Below are positions 45,619 through 54,888 of a stretch of 64,000 nt of DNA, one piece after another. Both the position numbers and the translations under genes were made by a program. The stretch is from Microbacterium cremeum (GTDB lineage: Bacteria; Actinomycetota; Actinomycetes; Actinomycetales; Microbacteriaceae). Below the pieces are notes generated by a model. The model was not told the DNA's origin. It did no database searches and saw only the letters and a list, made by a program, of their open reading frames with translations. The stretch lies in contig NZ_CP063812.1 of assembly GCF_015277855.1 (NCBI RefSeq), forward strand, positions 2,728,001-2,792,000. Direction: 5' to 3'. Within the stretch, counting starts at the first letter, position 1. Each line of letters opens with the position of its first letter.

Positions 45619-45676
45619 CAGTCGTCTGTGTCCGAGCCTGGTACACGACGACGGGGCGGCGTGAGCCGACTTCCGC

Positions 45677-46951
45677 TCAGTGGCGGAGTCCCGGATAGAG
45701 CGGGAAGGCCGCGGTCAGCGCGGCCACGCGCGTGCGCAGCGCCGCGAGGTCGGCGTCGGGCAGCAGCGCGAGGGCGATGATGTCGGCGACCTCGGTGAAC
45801 TCGGCGTCGCCGAACCCGCGCGACGCGAGGGCGGGCGTGCCGATCCGCAGGCCCGAGGTCACCATCGGCGGCCGCGGGTCGTTCGGCACGGCGTTGCGGT
45901 TCACCGTGATGTGGATCTCGTGCAGAAGGTCTTCGGCCTGCTTGCCGTCGATCGCGGCGTGGCGGAGGTCGACCAGCACCAGGTGCACGTCGGTGCCGCC
46001 GGAGCGCACCGAGATGCCGGCATCCGTCACGTCCTGCTGCGACAGCCGCTCGGCGATGATGCGCGCACCGCGCAGCACGCGCTCCTGACGCTCCTTGAAC
46101 TCGGGCGTGCCGGCGAGCTTGAACGCGGTGGCCTTGGCGGCGATGACGTGCATGAGAGGGCCGCCCTGCTGGCCCGGGAACACCGCCGTGTTGATCTTCT
46201 TGGCGAGGTCGGCGTCGTTGGTGAGGATGAAGCCCGAGCGGGGGCCGCCGATCGTCTTGTGCACCGTCGACGAGACGACGTGCGCGTGGGGCACCGGGTT
46301 CGGGTGCAGTCCCGCGGCCACGAGGCCGGCGAAGTGCGCCATGTCGACCCACAGGTAGGCGCCGACCTCGTCGGCGATCGCGCGGAAGCGTGCGAAGTCG
46401 AGCTGACGCGGGTACGCCGACCAGCCCGCGATGATCACCTTGGGCCGGTGCTCGCGCGCGAGGCGCGCGACCTCGTCCATGTCGACGGTGGAGGTCTCGG
46501 GGTCGACGCCGTACGCGACGATGTCGTAGAGACGGCCCGAGAAGTTGATCTTCATGCCGTGTGTGAGGTGACCGCCCTGGTCGAGCGAGAGCCCGAGCAG
46601 CGTGTCGCCGGGGCGCGCGATGGCGTGCAGCACCGCCGCGTTGGCGGTCGCGCCCGAGTGGGGCTGCACGTTGGCGAACTCCGCACCGAAGAGCGCCTTG
46701 GCCCGCAGGATCGCGAGCTCCTCGGCGACGTCGACCTCTTCGCAGCCGCCGTAGTACCGGCGGCCCGGGTAGCCCTCGGCGTACTTGTTGGTGAGCACCG
46801 AGCCTTGCGACTCGAGCACCGAGACGGGGACGAAGTTCTCGGAGGCGATCATCTCGAGGTAGCCGCGCTGACGCTCGAGCTCGCGCTCGAGCACCTGAGC
46901 GATCTCGGGATCGACCTCGGCGAGAGGGGCGTTGAAGTACTGATCGGTCAT
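45677..46951 (-). CDS. glyA: Serine hydroxymethyltransferase
   Basis: PLP enzyme converting serine and tetrahydrofolate to glycine and methylene-tetrahydrofolate. 424 aa. [44 protein letters not shown], and the Schiff-base Lys in [16 protein letters not shown] are conserved. The ATG at 46951 has AAGGAG six bases upstream; the longer frame upstream is riboswitch RNA. Controlled by the ZTP riboswitch in its leader. Confidence 0.97.
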   Translation of the reverse strand: MTDQYFNAPLAEVDPEIAQVLERELERQRGYLEMIASENFVPVSVLESQGSVLTNKYAEGYPGRRYYGGCEEVDVAEELAILRAKALFGAEFANVQPHSGATANAAVLHAIARPGDTLLGLSLDQGGHLTHGMKINFSGRLYDIVAYGVDPETSTVDMDEVARLAREHRPKVIIAGWSAYPRQLDFARFRAIADEVGAYLWVDMAHFAGLVAAGLHPNPVPHAHVVSSTVHKTIGGPRSGFILTNDADLAKKINTAVFPGQQGGPLMHVIAAKATAFKLAGTPEFKERQERVLRGARIIAERLSQQDVTDAGISVRSGGTDVHLVLVDLRHAAIDGKQAEDLLHEIHITVNRNAVPNDPRPPMVTSGLRIGTPALASRGFGDAEFTEVADIIALALLPDADLAALRTRVAALTAAFPLYPGLRH

Positions 46952-46989
46952 GGCGATCTCCTTGACGACGGCTTCGGTTGGTTGTCCCG

Positions 46990-47070
46990 CATCGGCCCAG
47001 GCGCGCGGTCGAATGCCGTTGTCGGTCGCTCCCCGGTGGTGACCCACCTCAACGCCAGTCGCGACATCCC
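46990..47070 (-). ncRNA. ZTP (pfl motif) riboswitch controlling glyA
   Basis: On the minus strand the leader contains, in order, GCGACTGGCG, a GGTGG-GTCA-CCACC hairpin, GGGGAGCGACCG, a variable linker and GCGCGCCTGGGC. These are the invariant blocks of the pfl/ZTP aptamer (ACUGGCG, CCACCGGGGAGC, CCGCCUGGGC). The outer stem pairs TGTCG with CGACA. ZTP riboswitches activate one-carbon genes when ZMP/ZTP accumulates. No clear terminator follows before the ribosome site, suggesting translational control. Confidence 0.94.
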
Positions 47071-47071
47071 G

Positions 47072-47077
47072 AGCATA
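47072..47077 (-). promoter_or_regulatory. -10 box (TATGCT) of glyA
   Basis: TATGCT on the minus strand would start transcription at about 47065, exactly at the 5' edge of the ZTP aptamer. Confidence 0.55.
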
Positions 47078-47134
47078 ACGGATGCCGTCGCTCTCGCAGC
47101 GCCCGAATCGGCCCTGGTAGGCTAAGCCGGACCC

Positions 47135-47153
47135 TTTTGTTAGGACTCTTTAC
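47135..47153 (+). promoter_or_regulatory. ROK-type operator before the hexosaminidase gene
   Basis: TTTTGTTAGGACTCTTTAC lies directly before the ATG at 47154 and just after a TAGGCT -10 (47118-47123). TTTGTTAG and TTTAC recur in the ROK-gene operator at 61086-61112, suggesting control by the same repressor. Confidence 0.55.
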
Positions 47154-48764
47154 ATGACGCGTCGCCGGAGACGGGCTGTCACGGCAGCCACTGTGCTCGT
47201 CGTCGCGCTGCTCGCCGGCTGCGCTCCGGCGGCCCAGAATGGAGACACCGTGTCGCTCCCCTCCGTCGTCCCCGCCCCCGCATCGATCGAGGCGGGACCC
47301 GGAGAGCCGTTCCGGCTGAGCGGCGAGACCGCCGTGACCGGCGACGCCGCTGCCGCGGCCGCGCTCTCGTCGGTGCTCCAGGCGCGCACCGGCCTGACCC
47401 TCGCCCGACGGGACGGGGCCGCGATCGCCCTGCGCGTCGACCCCTCCGCCGGCGCGGCGGAGTCGTACCGGATCGCCGCGGACGCGGCATCCGTCGTCGT
47501 CACCGGCGCCGACGCCGCCGGACTCTTCTACGGAGTGCAGACCCTGACCCAGCTCGTCGCCCGCGACGGCGAGGAGTGGATCATCCCGGCGGTCACGATC
47601 GCCGATGCGCCGCGATTCGCCTACCGCGGCGTCATGCTCGACGTCGCGCGGCACTTCCACCCCCTCGCGACCGTGAAGGGCTACATCGACCGCGCCGCGT
47701 CGCTCAAGTTCAATGCGCTGCACCTGCACCTCACCGACGACCAGGGCTGGCGGCTCCAGCTCGAATCGCGGCCGGAGCTCACCGAGCATGCCGCCGCGAC
47801 GTCGGTCGGTGGGGACCCGGGCGGCTTCTACACCAAGGACGAATACCGCGAGATCGTCTCGTACGCGGCCTCGCGGCACATGATCGTGGTGCCCGAGATC
47901 GACATGCCGGGGCACACCCACGCGGTCGGACTCGCCTACCCCGAGCTCGCCGAGGACCCGAGCGTCAATGACGAGATGCGCGAGATCATCCGCCTCCACG
48001 GCGGCGGCGAGCCGGCACCCGGAGAGCCCTACACCGGGATCGCCGTCGGCTTCTCGTCGCTGAAGATCGGCGACGAGGCGACGTACGACTTCGTCGCCGA
48101 TGTGTTCGGCGAGCTGGCCGCGATGACCCCCGGCCCGTACCTGCACCTGGGCGGCGACGAGTCGCTCAGCACGAGCGACGAGGACTTCGCGTCGTTCATC
48201 GCCCGCGCCAGCGCGATCATCGCCGACCTCGGCAAGACCCCGGTCGCGTGGCACGAGGCGGGCGCCGCCGCCGGCATCGCCGACACCACGATCGGACAGT
48301 ACTGGGGCTTCGTCACTCCGACCGGCGGCATGGACGATCGCGCCCGCGCGTTCGTCGCGAACGGGTCGCAGCTGATCCTCTCGCCCGCCGACGCGATCTA
48401 CCTCGACATGCAGTACCCGTCCGGCCCCCAGCTCGGACTCGCGTGGGCGAACGGCCCCACGAGCGTCGAACGCGCCTACTCGTGGGAGCCGTCCGAGGTC
48501 ATCGCCGGCATCGAGGACGCCGACATCCTCGGCGTCGAGGCACCGCTGTGGACCGAGACGATCCGCACCGAGGCCGACATCGATCTCATGGCCTTCCCCC
48601 GCGTCGCCGCGGCGGCCGAGGCGGGGTGGTCGCCCGCGACCGGCGAGAGCGAACTGCGCACGTGGGAGTCGTTCCGCGCCCGCGTCGGCGCCCTCGGCCC
48701 GCTCTGGACGAGCCTCGGGATCGGCTTCCACCCCTCCGACGAGATCCCGTGGGCCGACCGATGA
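47154..48764 (+). CDS. Secreted GH20 beta-N-acetylhexosaminidase (lipoprotein)
   Basis: 536 aa. Signal peptide with lipobox LLAGC (Cys22) for membrane anchoring, an N-terminal GH20b alpha-beta domain (about 35-150), then the catalytic barrel from FAYRGVMLDVARHF. Catalytic pair is Asp-Glu in YLHLGGDES (about 332-333); HLHLTDDQGWR and PEIDMPGHTHA line the active site. It would release GlcNAc from chitin oligomers or murein fragments outside the cell. nagA follows with an ATGA overlap. Confidence 0.93.
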   Translation: MTRRRRRAVTAATVLVVALLAGCAPAAQNGDTVSLPSVVPAPASIEAGPGEPFRLSGETAVTGDAAAAAALSSVLQARTGLTLARRDGAAIALRVDPSAGAAESYRIAADAASVVVTGADAAGLFYGVQTLTQLVARDGEEWIIPAVTIADAPRFAYRGVMLDVARHFHPLATVKGYIDRAASLKFNALHLHLTDDQGWRLQLESRPELTEHAAATSVGGDPGGFYTKDEYREIVSYAASRHMIVVPEIDMPGHTHAVGLAYPELAEDPSVNDEMREIIRLHGGGEPAPGEPYTGIAVGFSSLKIGDEATYDFVADVFGELAAMTPGPYLHLGGDESLSTSDEDFASFIARASAIIADLGKTPVAWHEAGAAAGIADTTIGQYWGFVTPTGGMDDRARAFVANGSQLILSPADAIYLDMQYPSGPQLGLAWANGPTSVERAYSWEPSEVIAGIEDADILGVEAPLWTETIRTEADIDLMAFPRVAAAAEAGWSPATGESELRTWESFRARVGALGPLWTSLGIGFHPSDEIPWADR

Positions 48765-49894
48765 GCACGCTGATCCACTCCGTCCGCGTCCTCGGATCCA
48801 CGATCCCGCCCGGCACCGCCGCCGCGTGGGTGCTGCTGGACGCCGGCCGGGTCGCCGCGGTGGGCGACGGAGGCGACCGGCCCGTCGCGGACGAGGTCGT
48901 CGACGGCGGCGGCGGATGCCTCGTCCCGGGGTTCGTCGACATCCACGGGCACGGCGGGGGCGGGGCCACCTACGACGACGGCCCCGACGCGGTGCGGGCA
49001 GGACGCGCCCTGCACCTCGCCCACGGCACGACGCGCGCCGTCGTCTCGCTGGTGACGGCGTCGCTCGACGAGATGGCCGCGCGGGCCGCGATGGTCGCCG
49101 ACGCGTGCGCCGCCGATCCGACCGTCCTCGGCTCTCACCTCGAGGGCCCTTTCCTCGACCCCGGACACAAAGGCGCCCACACCGCGGGCCGGCTGCGCGC
49201 GCCGGACGCGGCATCCGTCGACCTGCTGCTCGAGGCCGGGCGCGGCACGATCCGGCAGGTGACGCTCGCACCCGAGCTGCCCGGTGCCGACGACGCGATC
49301 CGCCGCTTCACCGAGGCCGGGGTCGTGGTGGCCGTCGGCCACACCGACGCCGACGCGACGGCCGCGCACCGCGCCTTCGACGCCGGCGCGACGGTGCTCA
49401 CGCATGCGTTCAACGCGATGCGCGGCATCCACCATCGCGCCCCCGGGCCCGTCGTCGCGGCACTGCGCGACGACCGCGTCACGCTCGAGGTGATCGCCGA
49501 CGGCGTCCACGTCGACCTGGAGCTCGTCGCGACCCTGTTCGCCGCGGCCCGCGACCGTATCGCGCTGGTCACCGACGCGATGGCGGCGGCCGGGGCGGCT
49601 GACGGCCGGTACCGGCTCGGCGGCCTGGGGGTGACGGTGTCGGACGGCGTCGCGCGTCTCGACGACGGCGGGTCGATCGCCGGCTCGACGCTGACCCAGG
49701 ACGCGGCGATCCGGCGGGTGGCCGGGGCCGGAGTGCCGCTGACGGATGCGGTCGCGGCGGCGACGTCGATCCCGGCGGCGGCGATCGGCCGCCCCGATCT
49801 CGGCCGCCTCGACATCGGCAGCATCGGCGACGCCGTGCTGCTGGACGACGCGCTCGAGGTCCGGCGCGTCTGGGTCGCGGGGGAGCCCGTCTGA
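48761..49894 (+). CDS. nagA: N-acetylglucosamine-6-phosphate deacetylase
   Basis: Converts GlcNAc-6-P to glucosamine-6-P and acetate. 377 aa amidohydrolase with metal motifs DIHGHG (60-65), HLEGPF (Glu ligand), VGHTDA, THAFNAM and the catalytic Asp in VTDAMAAAG. ATG overlaps the hexosaminidase stop. Its product feeds NagB (54.9 kb). Confidence 0.95.
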   Translation: MSTLIHSVRVLGSTIPPGTAAAWVLLDAGRVAAVGDGGDRPVADEVVDGGGGCLVPGFVDIHGHGGGGATYDDGPDAVRAGRALHLAHGTTRAVVSLVTASLDEMAARAAMVADACAADPTVLGSHLEGPFLDPGHKGAHTAGRLRAPDAASVDLLLEAGRGTIRQVTLAPELPGADDAIRRFTEAGVVVAVGHTDADATAAHRAFDAGATVLTHAFNAMRGIHHRAPGPVVAALRDDRVTLEVIADGVHVDLELVATLFAAARDRIALVTDAMAAAGAADGRYRLGGLGVTVSDGVARLDDGGSIAGSTLTQDAAIRRVAGAGVPLTDAVAAATSIPAAAIGRPDLGRLDIGSIGDAVLLDDALEVRRVWVAGEPV

Positions 49895-49909
49895 GCCGGG
49901 AACGATGAA

Positions 49910-49954
49910 GGCGGGGCCGGAGATCCCTCCCCCGAGATACCTCCGGGCCCCGCC
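49910..49954 (+). terminator. Terminator after nagA
   Basis: GC-rich stem GGCGGGGCC-GG / CC-GGGCCCCGCC with one bulge, 16 bases after the nagA stop. The rest of the 317-bp gap to 50211 shows no gene; an in-frame extension of the sigma gene there looks non-coding. Confidence 0.65.
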
Positions 49955-50211
49955 ATGCCCCGCGGATCGGGACCGCGGGAGGCAGTCGATACGCCCCACG
50001 CGAGAGCGACATGCCTTCTGATGAGAGAGACCGCGGTCGGCCCGATCTATTACGCGAGTTCGCGAAACAGTTCGCCACGATCGAGCTGGCCGTCGCGGCA
50101 TCCCCTGGTCAAACCGGCCTTTCGCGACGACAATGGACGGGTGCGGCGCTGGGAGCCCGCACGAGGGCACGGTCGAAGGCCGCCCGCGCCCGCCGACACC
50201 CTGGGGATGCG

Positions 50212-52143
50212 ATGGATCACGACGAGGCGCGCGAGCCGATCGGTTTCGCCGACGCGGACCTGGTGCTGCGCTCGAGGTCCGGCGATCGCGGCGCGTTCGG
50301 CGAGCTGTGGCGGCGTCACTACCGCGCCGGCGTGACCGTCGCGCGCAACCTGACCTCGAGCCTCGACCCCGACGATCTGGTGCAGGAGGCCTACACCCGC
50401 ATCTACCAGTCGATCCTCACCGGCCGCGGGCCGACCGGTTCGTTCCGCGCGTACCTGTTCACGAGCATCCGCAACACCGCCGCGACGTGGGGCCGCGCCC
50501 AGCGCGATGCCCCGTACGAAGCGCTCGAGGGCGTCGAGGACCCGGCTGCCGAAGAGCATGTCAGCGAGGCCGCCCTCGACCGAGGACTCACGCACCAGGC
50601 GTTCCGCAGCCTGCCGACCCGCTGGCAGGAGGTGCTGTGGTACTCCGAGATCGAGCAGATGAAGCCCGCCGAGATCGCACCGCTGCTCGGTATGAAGCCC
50701 ACGGCGGTCGCGCAACTCACCTTCCGCGCACGGGAAGGACTGCGGGAGGCCTGGATCCAGGCGCACCTCCGCACCGTCGCCGACGGCTCGGACTGCCAGT
50801 GGACCATCGAGCATCTCGGCGCCCACACGCGCCGCAACCTCGGCCGACGCGACCAGGCGAAGGTCGATCGTCACCTGGCGGACTGCGTGCGCTGCACCAT
50901 CGTCGCCAGTGAGGCCAAGGAGGTCTCGGGCCGGCTCGCGCTCGTGCTGCTGCCGCTGGCCCTCGGGGCGACCGGAGCCGCCGGATACCTGGCGACGCTG
51001 CAGGGGGCGAGCGCCCCGCTCGTGGCGCTCGCGGCGATGCCCTCGGGCGTCGTGCAGGGGGCCGTCACCGTGATCCCCACCGTCACCAAGGGCGCCGCCG
51101 CGGGCGCAGGCGCGACAGGCGCCGCGACGACCGGCTCGGGCGTTGCCGGGGCCGGCGCCGCGTCGGGCACCGGGGCGGCAAGCCTCGGCGCGGGCGCTTC
51201 CGCTGCGTCGGCATCCGCCGGCGCGACCGCATCCGTCGGCGCGACCGCATCCGCCGGCGCGACAGCGGCCACGGTCGGCGCCTCGGCCGCGACCGCGACC
51301 GCGGCGGCGGGCGTGACCGGTTCGGCACTCGCCGGCATCGGCGCCGCCTCCGGCATCGCGGCGAGCCTCGTCGTCGTCGGCGGCGTGGTCGCGGCCGCCG
51401 TCGTGCTGCCCGCCGCAGCGCCCGAGCCGGTGAAGACGGAGTCGACGAGCATCTCCGACACCGTCCCCCTGACCCCGGGCCTGCTGTCGTCCAAGGGCGA
51501 CCGTCCCGCCCTGCTCGACGCGGGACCCCGCCCGGCCGACATTCCGGTCATACCCGAGTCGACTGTCGCCGCTTCCGGTGACGCGCCGCCCACCGACGGC
51601 AGCGCCGCGGCGGCGTCGGCCGGCGGTCAGACCGTGACCGAGGCGCCCGCTGGCGACGCCTCCGCCGCCCCCACGGACGGCGGCGGCACGCCCGTCACGA
51701 GCACGCCCGAGAGCCCGGGGCACGGATCCCCGTCGCACGGCACCGGCGCGCCGCCCCACGGGGCCGGCAACGGCAACGGCAACGGCAACGGCGGCGTGAC
51801 CGGGAATGACGGGGTCACCGGCAACGGCACCCCGACGAACGGCACCGGCAACGGCAACGGCGGCGTGCCGGGCAACGGCAACCCGAACAACGGCACCCCG
51901 AACTACGGCACCGGCAACCCGGACAACGGCAGCGGCACCGGCACCGCCACCGGCACCGGCGGGAAGTCGCCCCGGGGCGCGGCGCCCAAGGGCGAGAACA
52001 CCCCGATGGGCCTCGGAGCCCCCGGGCTCGCCACTGCGACGGCTGCCACGAGCGCGGTCTCGGCGGCGGGCGAGCACGGCCGCCCGTTCAGCTCCGAGGC
52101 CACGGCTTCTGCCGACGCGGAATCCGCGACCGATTCCGCGTGA
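50212..52143 (+). CDS. Membrane-anchored ECF sigma factor with fused tail
   Basis: 643 aa. Residues about 15-180 are an ECF sigma factor: region 2 with LDPDDLVQEAYTRIYQ, region 4 with PAEIAPLLGMKPTAVAQLTFRAREGLR. A zinc-finger anti-sigma-like motif follows (VDRHLADCVRC, about 217-227), then a hydrophobic segment (~243-263), an Ala/Gly/Ser/Thr-rich stretch, a second membrane segment (~380-402), and a ~240-residue tail rich in Gly, Asn, Thr and Pro (51.7-51.95 kb encodes GNGNGNGN repeats). Sigma and anti-sigma functions thus appear fused in one membrane protein. ATG at 50212 with GGGGA upstream. Signal and targets unknown. Confidence 0.9.
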   Translation: MDHDEAREPIGFADADLVLRSRSGDRGAFGELWRRHYRAGVTVARNLTSSLDPDDLVQEAYTRIYQSILTGRGPTGSFRAYLFTSIRNTAATWGRAQRDAPYEALEGVEDPAAEEHVSEAALDRGLTHQAFRSLPTRWQEVLWYSEIEQMKPAEIAPLLGMKPTAVAQLTFRAREGLREAWIQAHLRTVADGSDCQWTIEHLGAHTRRNLGRRDQAKVDRHLADCVRCTIVASEAKEVSGRLALVLLPLALGATGAAGYLATLQGASAPLVALAAMPSGVVQGAVTVIPTVTKGAAAGAGATGAATTGSGVAGAGAASGTGAASLGAGASAASASAGATASVGATASAGATAATVGASAATATAAAGVTGSALAGIGAASGIAASLVVVGGVVAAAVVLPAAAPEPVKTESTSISDTVPLTPGLLSSKGDRPALLDAGPRPADIPVIPESTVAASGDAPPTDGSAAAASAGGQTVTEAPAGDASAAPTDGGGTPVTSTPESPGHGSPSHGTGAPPHGAGNGNGNGNGGVTGNDGVTGNGTPTNGTGNGNGGVPGNGNPNNGTPNYGTGNPDNGSGTGTATGTGGKSPRGAAPKGENTPMGLGAPGLATATAATSAVSAAGEHGRPFSSEATASADAESATDSA

Positions 52144-52192
52144 CGAGGGCCGGCCGCCGCCCGCGACCGTGAGCCGCGCCCACCCCGCGCCG

Positions 52193-52198
52193 TAGACT
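52193..52198 (+). promoter_or_regulatory. -10 box (TAGACT) of leaderless DUF2568 gene
   Basis: TAGACT ends six bases before the ATG at 52205; no ribosome site is present. Confidence 0.55.
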
Positions 52199-52204
52199 TG
52201 AGGC

Positions 52205-52642
52205 ATGTCCGACACGCCGAACGGCTCCCCCGCGCCCTCGAACAGGACCGCCTCCGCGGCGCCCGGCGGCGCCCCGTCACCGGCCGCCGAGCAGGCACCG
52301 GGAACGCGTGCGCCGCTGACGGCCATCGACGTCCTGGCGTTCCTGTGTGAGATCTTCGCGTTCGCGACGCTGGCGCTGTGGGGCTTCACGATGTGGCCGT
52401 TCCCGTGGAACATCGCGGCCGGCATCGTGGCGCCCGTCGCGGCGATCCTCGTGTGGGCACTGTTCGTCTCGCCCCGCGCCGTCTTCGCGGTGCACCCGTT
52501 CGTCCGCGGGATCGTCGAGCTCCTCGTGTACGCGTCGGCGAGCGTGGCCTGGTGGAGCATGGGCAACGTCTGGGTCGGGCTGGGCTTCGGCGTGGTCGCG
52601 ATCGCGGTCGGAGTGGTCGCGGGTCGCCGGCGCCTCTCGTGA
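52205..52642 (+). CDS. DUF2568 (YrdB-like) membrane protein
   Basis: 145 aa: a ~40-residue Pro/Ala/Ser-rich arm, then four membrane helices (about 43-62, 66-86, 93-112, 117-137). FLCEIFAFATLALWGF and FVSPRAVFAVHPFVRGIVELLVY match the DUF2568 family, whose role is unknown. Its stop overlaps the next gene (GTGA), so the two are co-translated. Confidence 0.85.
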   Translation: MSDTPNGSPAPSNRTASAAPGGAPSPAAEQAPGTRAPLTAIDVLAFLCEIFAFATLALWGFTMWPFPWNIAAGIVAPVAAILVWALFVSPRAVFAVHPFVRGIVELLVYASASVAWWSMGNVWVGLGFGVVAIAVGVVAGRRRLS

Positions 52643-54027
52643 GTGAGGCCGGCGTCCTCGAGCGCCTGCGCTCGGTTCTCGGCGAGCGGGTCGACACCGC
52701 GCCGGAGTCGCTGGCCGCGGCGCGCGCCGACAAGTCGGGGCACGCGGCATCCGGACTCCCGATCGCCGTCGTCCACGCCCGCTCCGTCGACGACGTGCAG
52801 CAGGTCCTGCGCATCGCGAGCGAGACCGGCACCCCCGTCGTCACCCGCGGTGCCGGCACGGGGCTGGCGGGCGGAGCGAATGCGGGCGGCGGCGAGATCG
52901 CGCTCTCGGTGCGCGCGATGGACCGCATCCTCGAGGTGAGCCCCGACGACCTCACGGCCGTCGTCGAACCCGGGATCCTGAACGCCGATCTCAACGCGGC
53001 GCTCGCTCCGCACGGCCTGTGGTGGGCGCCCGACCCCGCGAGCCGCGCCATCTCGACCGTCGGCGGGAACATCGCCACGGGCGCCGGCGGGCTGCTGTGC
53101 GCGAAGTACGGAGTCGTGCGCGACGCCGTGCTGGGCATCGACCTGGTGCTCGCCGACGGGCGTCTGCTGCACCTCGGCCATCGCACCGTCAAGGGCGTCA
53201 CGGGTCTGGATCTCACGTCGCTGGTCATCGGCTCCGAGGGCACTCTCGGGGTGATCGTCGGCGCCACTCTGAAGCTGCGCCGGCTCGTGCCCGGCGAGGT
53301 GTGCACGATCGCGGCGACGTTCCGCGACGTGCGCACGGCGGCCGAGGCATCCGCGGCCGTCACGGCGTCGGGTGCGCAGCCGGCGATCATGGAGCTGATG
53401 GATGCCGCATCCCTCGCCGCCGTGCACGCGCTGCTCGCCCTCGAGCCGCCGACACCGGGTGCCGCGGAGCTCACGATCCAGACCGACGGCGCGGCCGCAG
53501 CGGCCGAGGCGGACGCGATCGCCGCCGTGCTGCGCGCTGCGGGCGGAACCGTCGCGGTGTCGCGCGACCGCGACGAGGGCGAGCGGCTGCTGGCGATCCG
53601 ACGGTCGATGCACCCGGCTATGGAATCCCTCGGCACGGCCCTCATCGAGGACGTGTCGGTGCCCCGAAGCGCGCTGCCGGCGATGTTCGACGAGATCGCA
53701 CGCGTGGAACGCGAGCACGACGTCGTGATCCCCACCGTCGCCCACGCCGGCGACGGCAACCTGCATCCGAACTTCATCTTCGACGCCGAACCCGACGAGT
53801 TCGGCGTGATCGAGGCACCGGATCGCATCTGGGCCGCCGCCGACGACCTCTTCCGGGCGGCACTGCGCCTGGGCGGGACCCTCACCGGCGAGCACGGTGT
53901 CGGCGTGCTCAAACGCCGCTGGCTCGTCGACGAGCTCGGCGAGGACCAGTGGGAGCTGCAGCGCCGGATCACGCGCGTGTTCGATCCGCAGGGCATCCTC
54001 AACCCCGGAAAGGTGTTCGCGCGGTGA
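52639..54027 (+). CDS. FAD-linked oxidase, GlcD/D-lactate dehydrogenase type
   Basis: 462 aa. N-terminal FAD_binding_4 domain (about 35-215) with TRGAGTGLAGGANA, STVGGNIATGAGG and TSLVIGSEGTLGVI; C-terminal FAD-oxidase_C domain with the metal-binding histidines in VAHAGDGNLHPNF and GGTLTGEHGVG. This group oxidises 2-hydroxy acids (glycolate, D-lactate, D-2-hydroxyglutarate). GTG start at 52639 inside a GTGA overlap. No GlcE/F partner genes, so a single-subunit dehydrogenase. Exact substrate not deducible. Confidence 0.9.
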   Translation: MSEAGVLERLRSVLGERVDTAPESLAAARADKSGHAASGLPIAVVHARSVDDVQQVLRIASETGTPVVTRGAGTGLAGGANAGGGEIALSVRAMDRILEVSPDDLTAVVEPGILNADLNAALAPHGLWWAPDPASRAISTVGGNIATGAGGLLCAKYGVVRDAVLGIDLVLADGRLLHLGHRTVKGVTGLDLTSLVIGSEGTLGVIVGATLKLRRLVPGEVCTIAATFRDVRTAAEASAAVTASGAQPAIMELMDAASLAAVHALLALEPPTPGAAELTIQTDGAAAAAEADAIAAVLRAAGGTVAVSRDRDEGERLLAIRRSMHPAMESLGTALIEDVSVPRSALPAMFDEIARVEREHDVVIPTVAHAGDGNLHPNFIFDAEPDEFGVIEAPDRIWAAADDLFRAALRLGGTLTGEHGVGVLKRRWLVDELGEDQWELQRRITRVFDPQGILNPGKVFAR

Positions 54028-54143
54028 GCGGCCGGACCGCCGCCGAGATCGCGGAGCTGCGGTGGATCGGCGAGCACGAGGTCGCGAGCACTCCTCTCGC
54101 CCCGCTCAGCCGCAACCACCTCATCCGGTTCGCCTGGCGCTGA
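54024..54143 (+). CDS. 39-residue ORF resembling a NUDIX hydrolase C-terminus
   Basis: GTG at 54024 overlaps the oxidase stop (GTGA) and reads 39 codons to TGA. The peptide contains AEIAELRWIGEHEV and LAPLSRNHLI, the typical end of MutT/NUDIX proteins (ElrW...laPltr..l), but the NUDIX box itself is absent. Probably the remnant of a deleted NUDIX gene that is still translationally coupled. Confidence 0.5.
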   Translation: MSGRTAAEIAELRWIGEHEVASTPLAPLSRNHLIRFAWR

Positions 54144-54170
54144 GCCGCGGCATCCCGCGCTCGCCGTCGG

Positions 54171-54872
54171 TCAGGCGACCGGCGGGAACACCTGGACGGT
54201 CTCGTCGGATCTCACCCGGTCGCGCGGGGCGAGGACGATCGCAAGGATGCCGAGAAGCAGGATGCCGAGCGTGCCGAGGAGCGTCGCCCCCATGAAGAAC
54301 GCGATCACGCCCGGCTGGGCGAGAGCGTCCGGCGCCGTCGCGGCGACAGCCTGAACCGCGATCTGCGCACCGGCGGACACCGCGAGCACGATGAGCGGCG
54401 CCCAGCGCAGCCGATGCGGCACCGCGCCGCCGCGCGCGATGGCCACCGCCGCCACTGCGAGTGCGGCGAGCTCGACGACCGCGAGGGCCTGACCGACCAT
54501 CACGCCGATCGCGGGGTCGGCGCTGTCGAGGGGGACGACCGACCACACCAGCATCGACACGAGGGGCATCACGGCCGCCACCGCGAGAGCGGCGACCCCG
54601 AGAGGACGCCGCGCGACCACGCTGCCCGAGCGGCGGATGCCGAAGGCCAGCACCAGCAGCGCGCCGGCCCACACCGCGACGAGGACGAGGGGGCCGCCGG
54701 GGAGAGGCATCGGCATGCCGTTGAACATCAGGATCACGGCCGAGTGGGCCACGAGCAGGGACCCGCCGATGGTCCACGCGAGCCACGCGTCGCGCGCGGC
54801 CGCGGCTGGAGCCCCGGCAGGCCCGGTCTGTCGCAGCGAGCCGGCGTCGTCGGGTGCGGGCGCGGAGACCAT
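54171..54872 (-). CDS. Multi-pass membrane protein, unknown function
   Basis: 233 aa with an Ala/Pro-rich start and about six hydrophobic segments (roughly 33-52, 64-80, 92-114, 125-147, 160-178, 193-217). No family recognised. ATG at 54872; TAGGCT ends six bases upstream, so it is probably leaderless (an in-frame GTG at 54878 lies within that spacer). Starts 17 bp from the nagB stop but is not clearly part of that operon. Confidence 0.75.
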   Translation of the reverse strand: MVSAPAPDDAGSLRQTGPAGAPAAAARDAWLAWTIGGSLLVAHSAVILMFNGMPMPLPGGPLVLVAVWAGALLVLAFGIRRSGSVVARRPLGVAALAVAAVMPLVSMLVWSVVPLDSADPAIGVMVGQALAVVELAALAVAAVAIARGGAVPHRLRWAPLIVLAVSAGAQIAVQAVAATAPDALAQPGVIAFFMGATLLGTLGILLLGILAIVLAPRDRVRSDETVQVFPPVA

Positions 54873-54888
54873 GGCCACAGCCTAGGCC

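Noticed and set aside
50050..53895. 1281-codon minus-strand open frame opposite the sigma factor and FAD oxidase
   Set aside because: Shadow of two well-supported plus-strand genes; no start context or motif.
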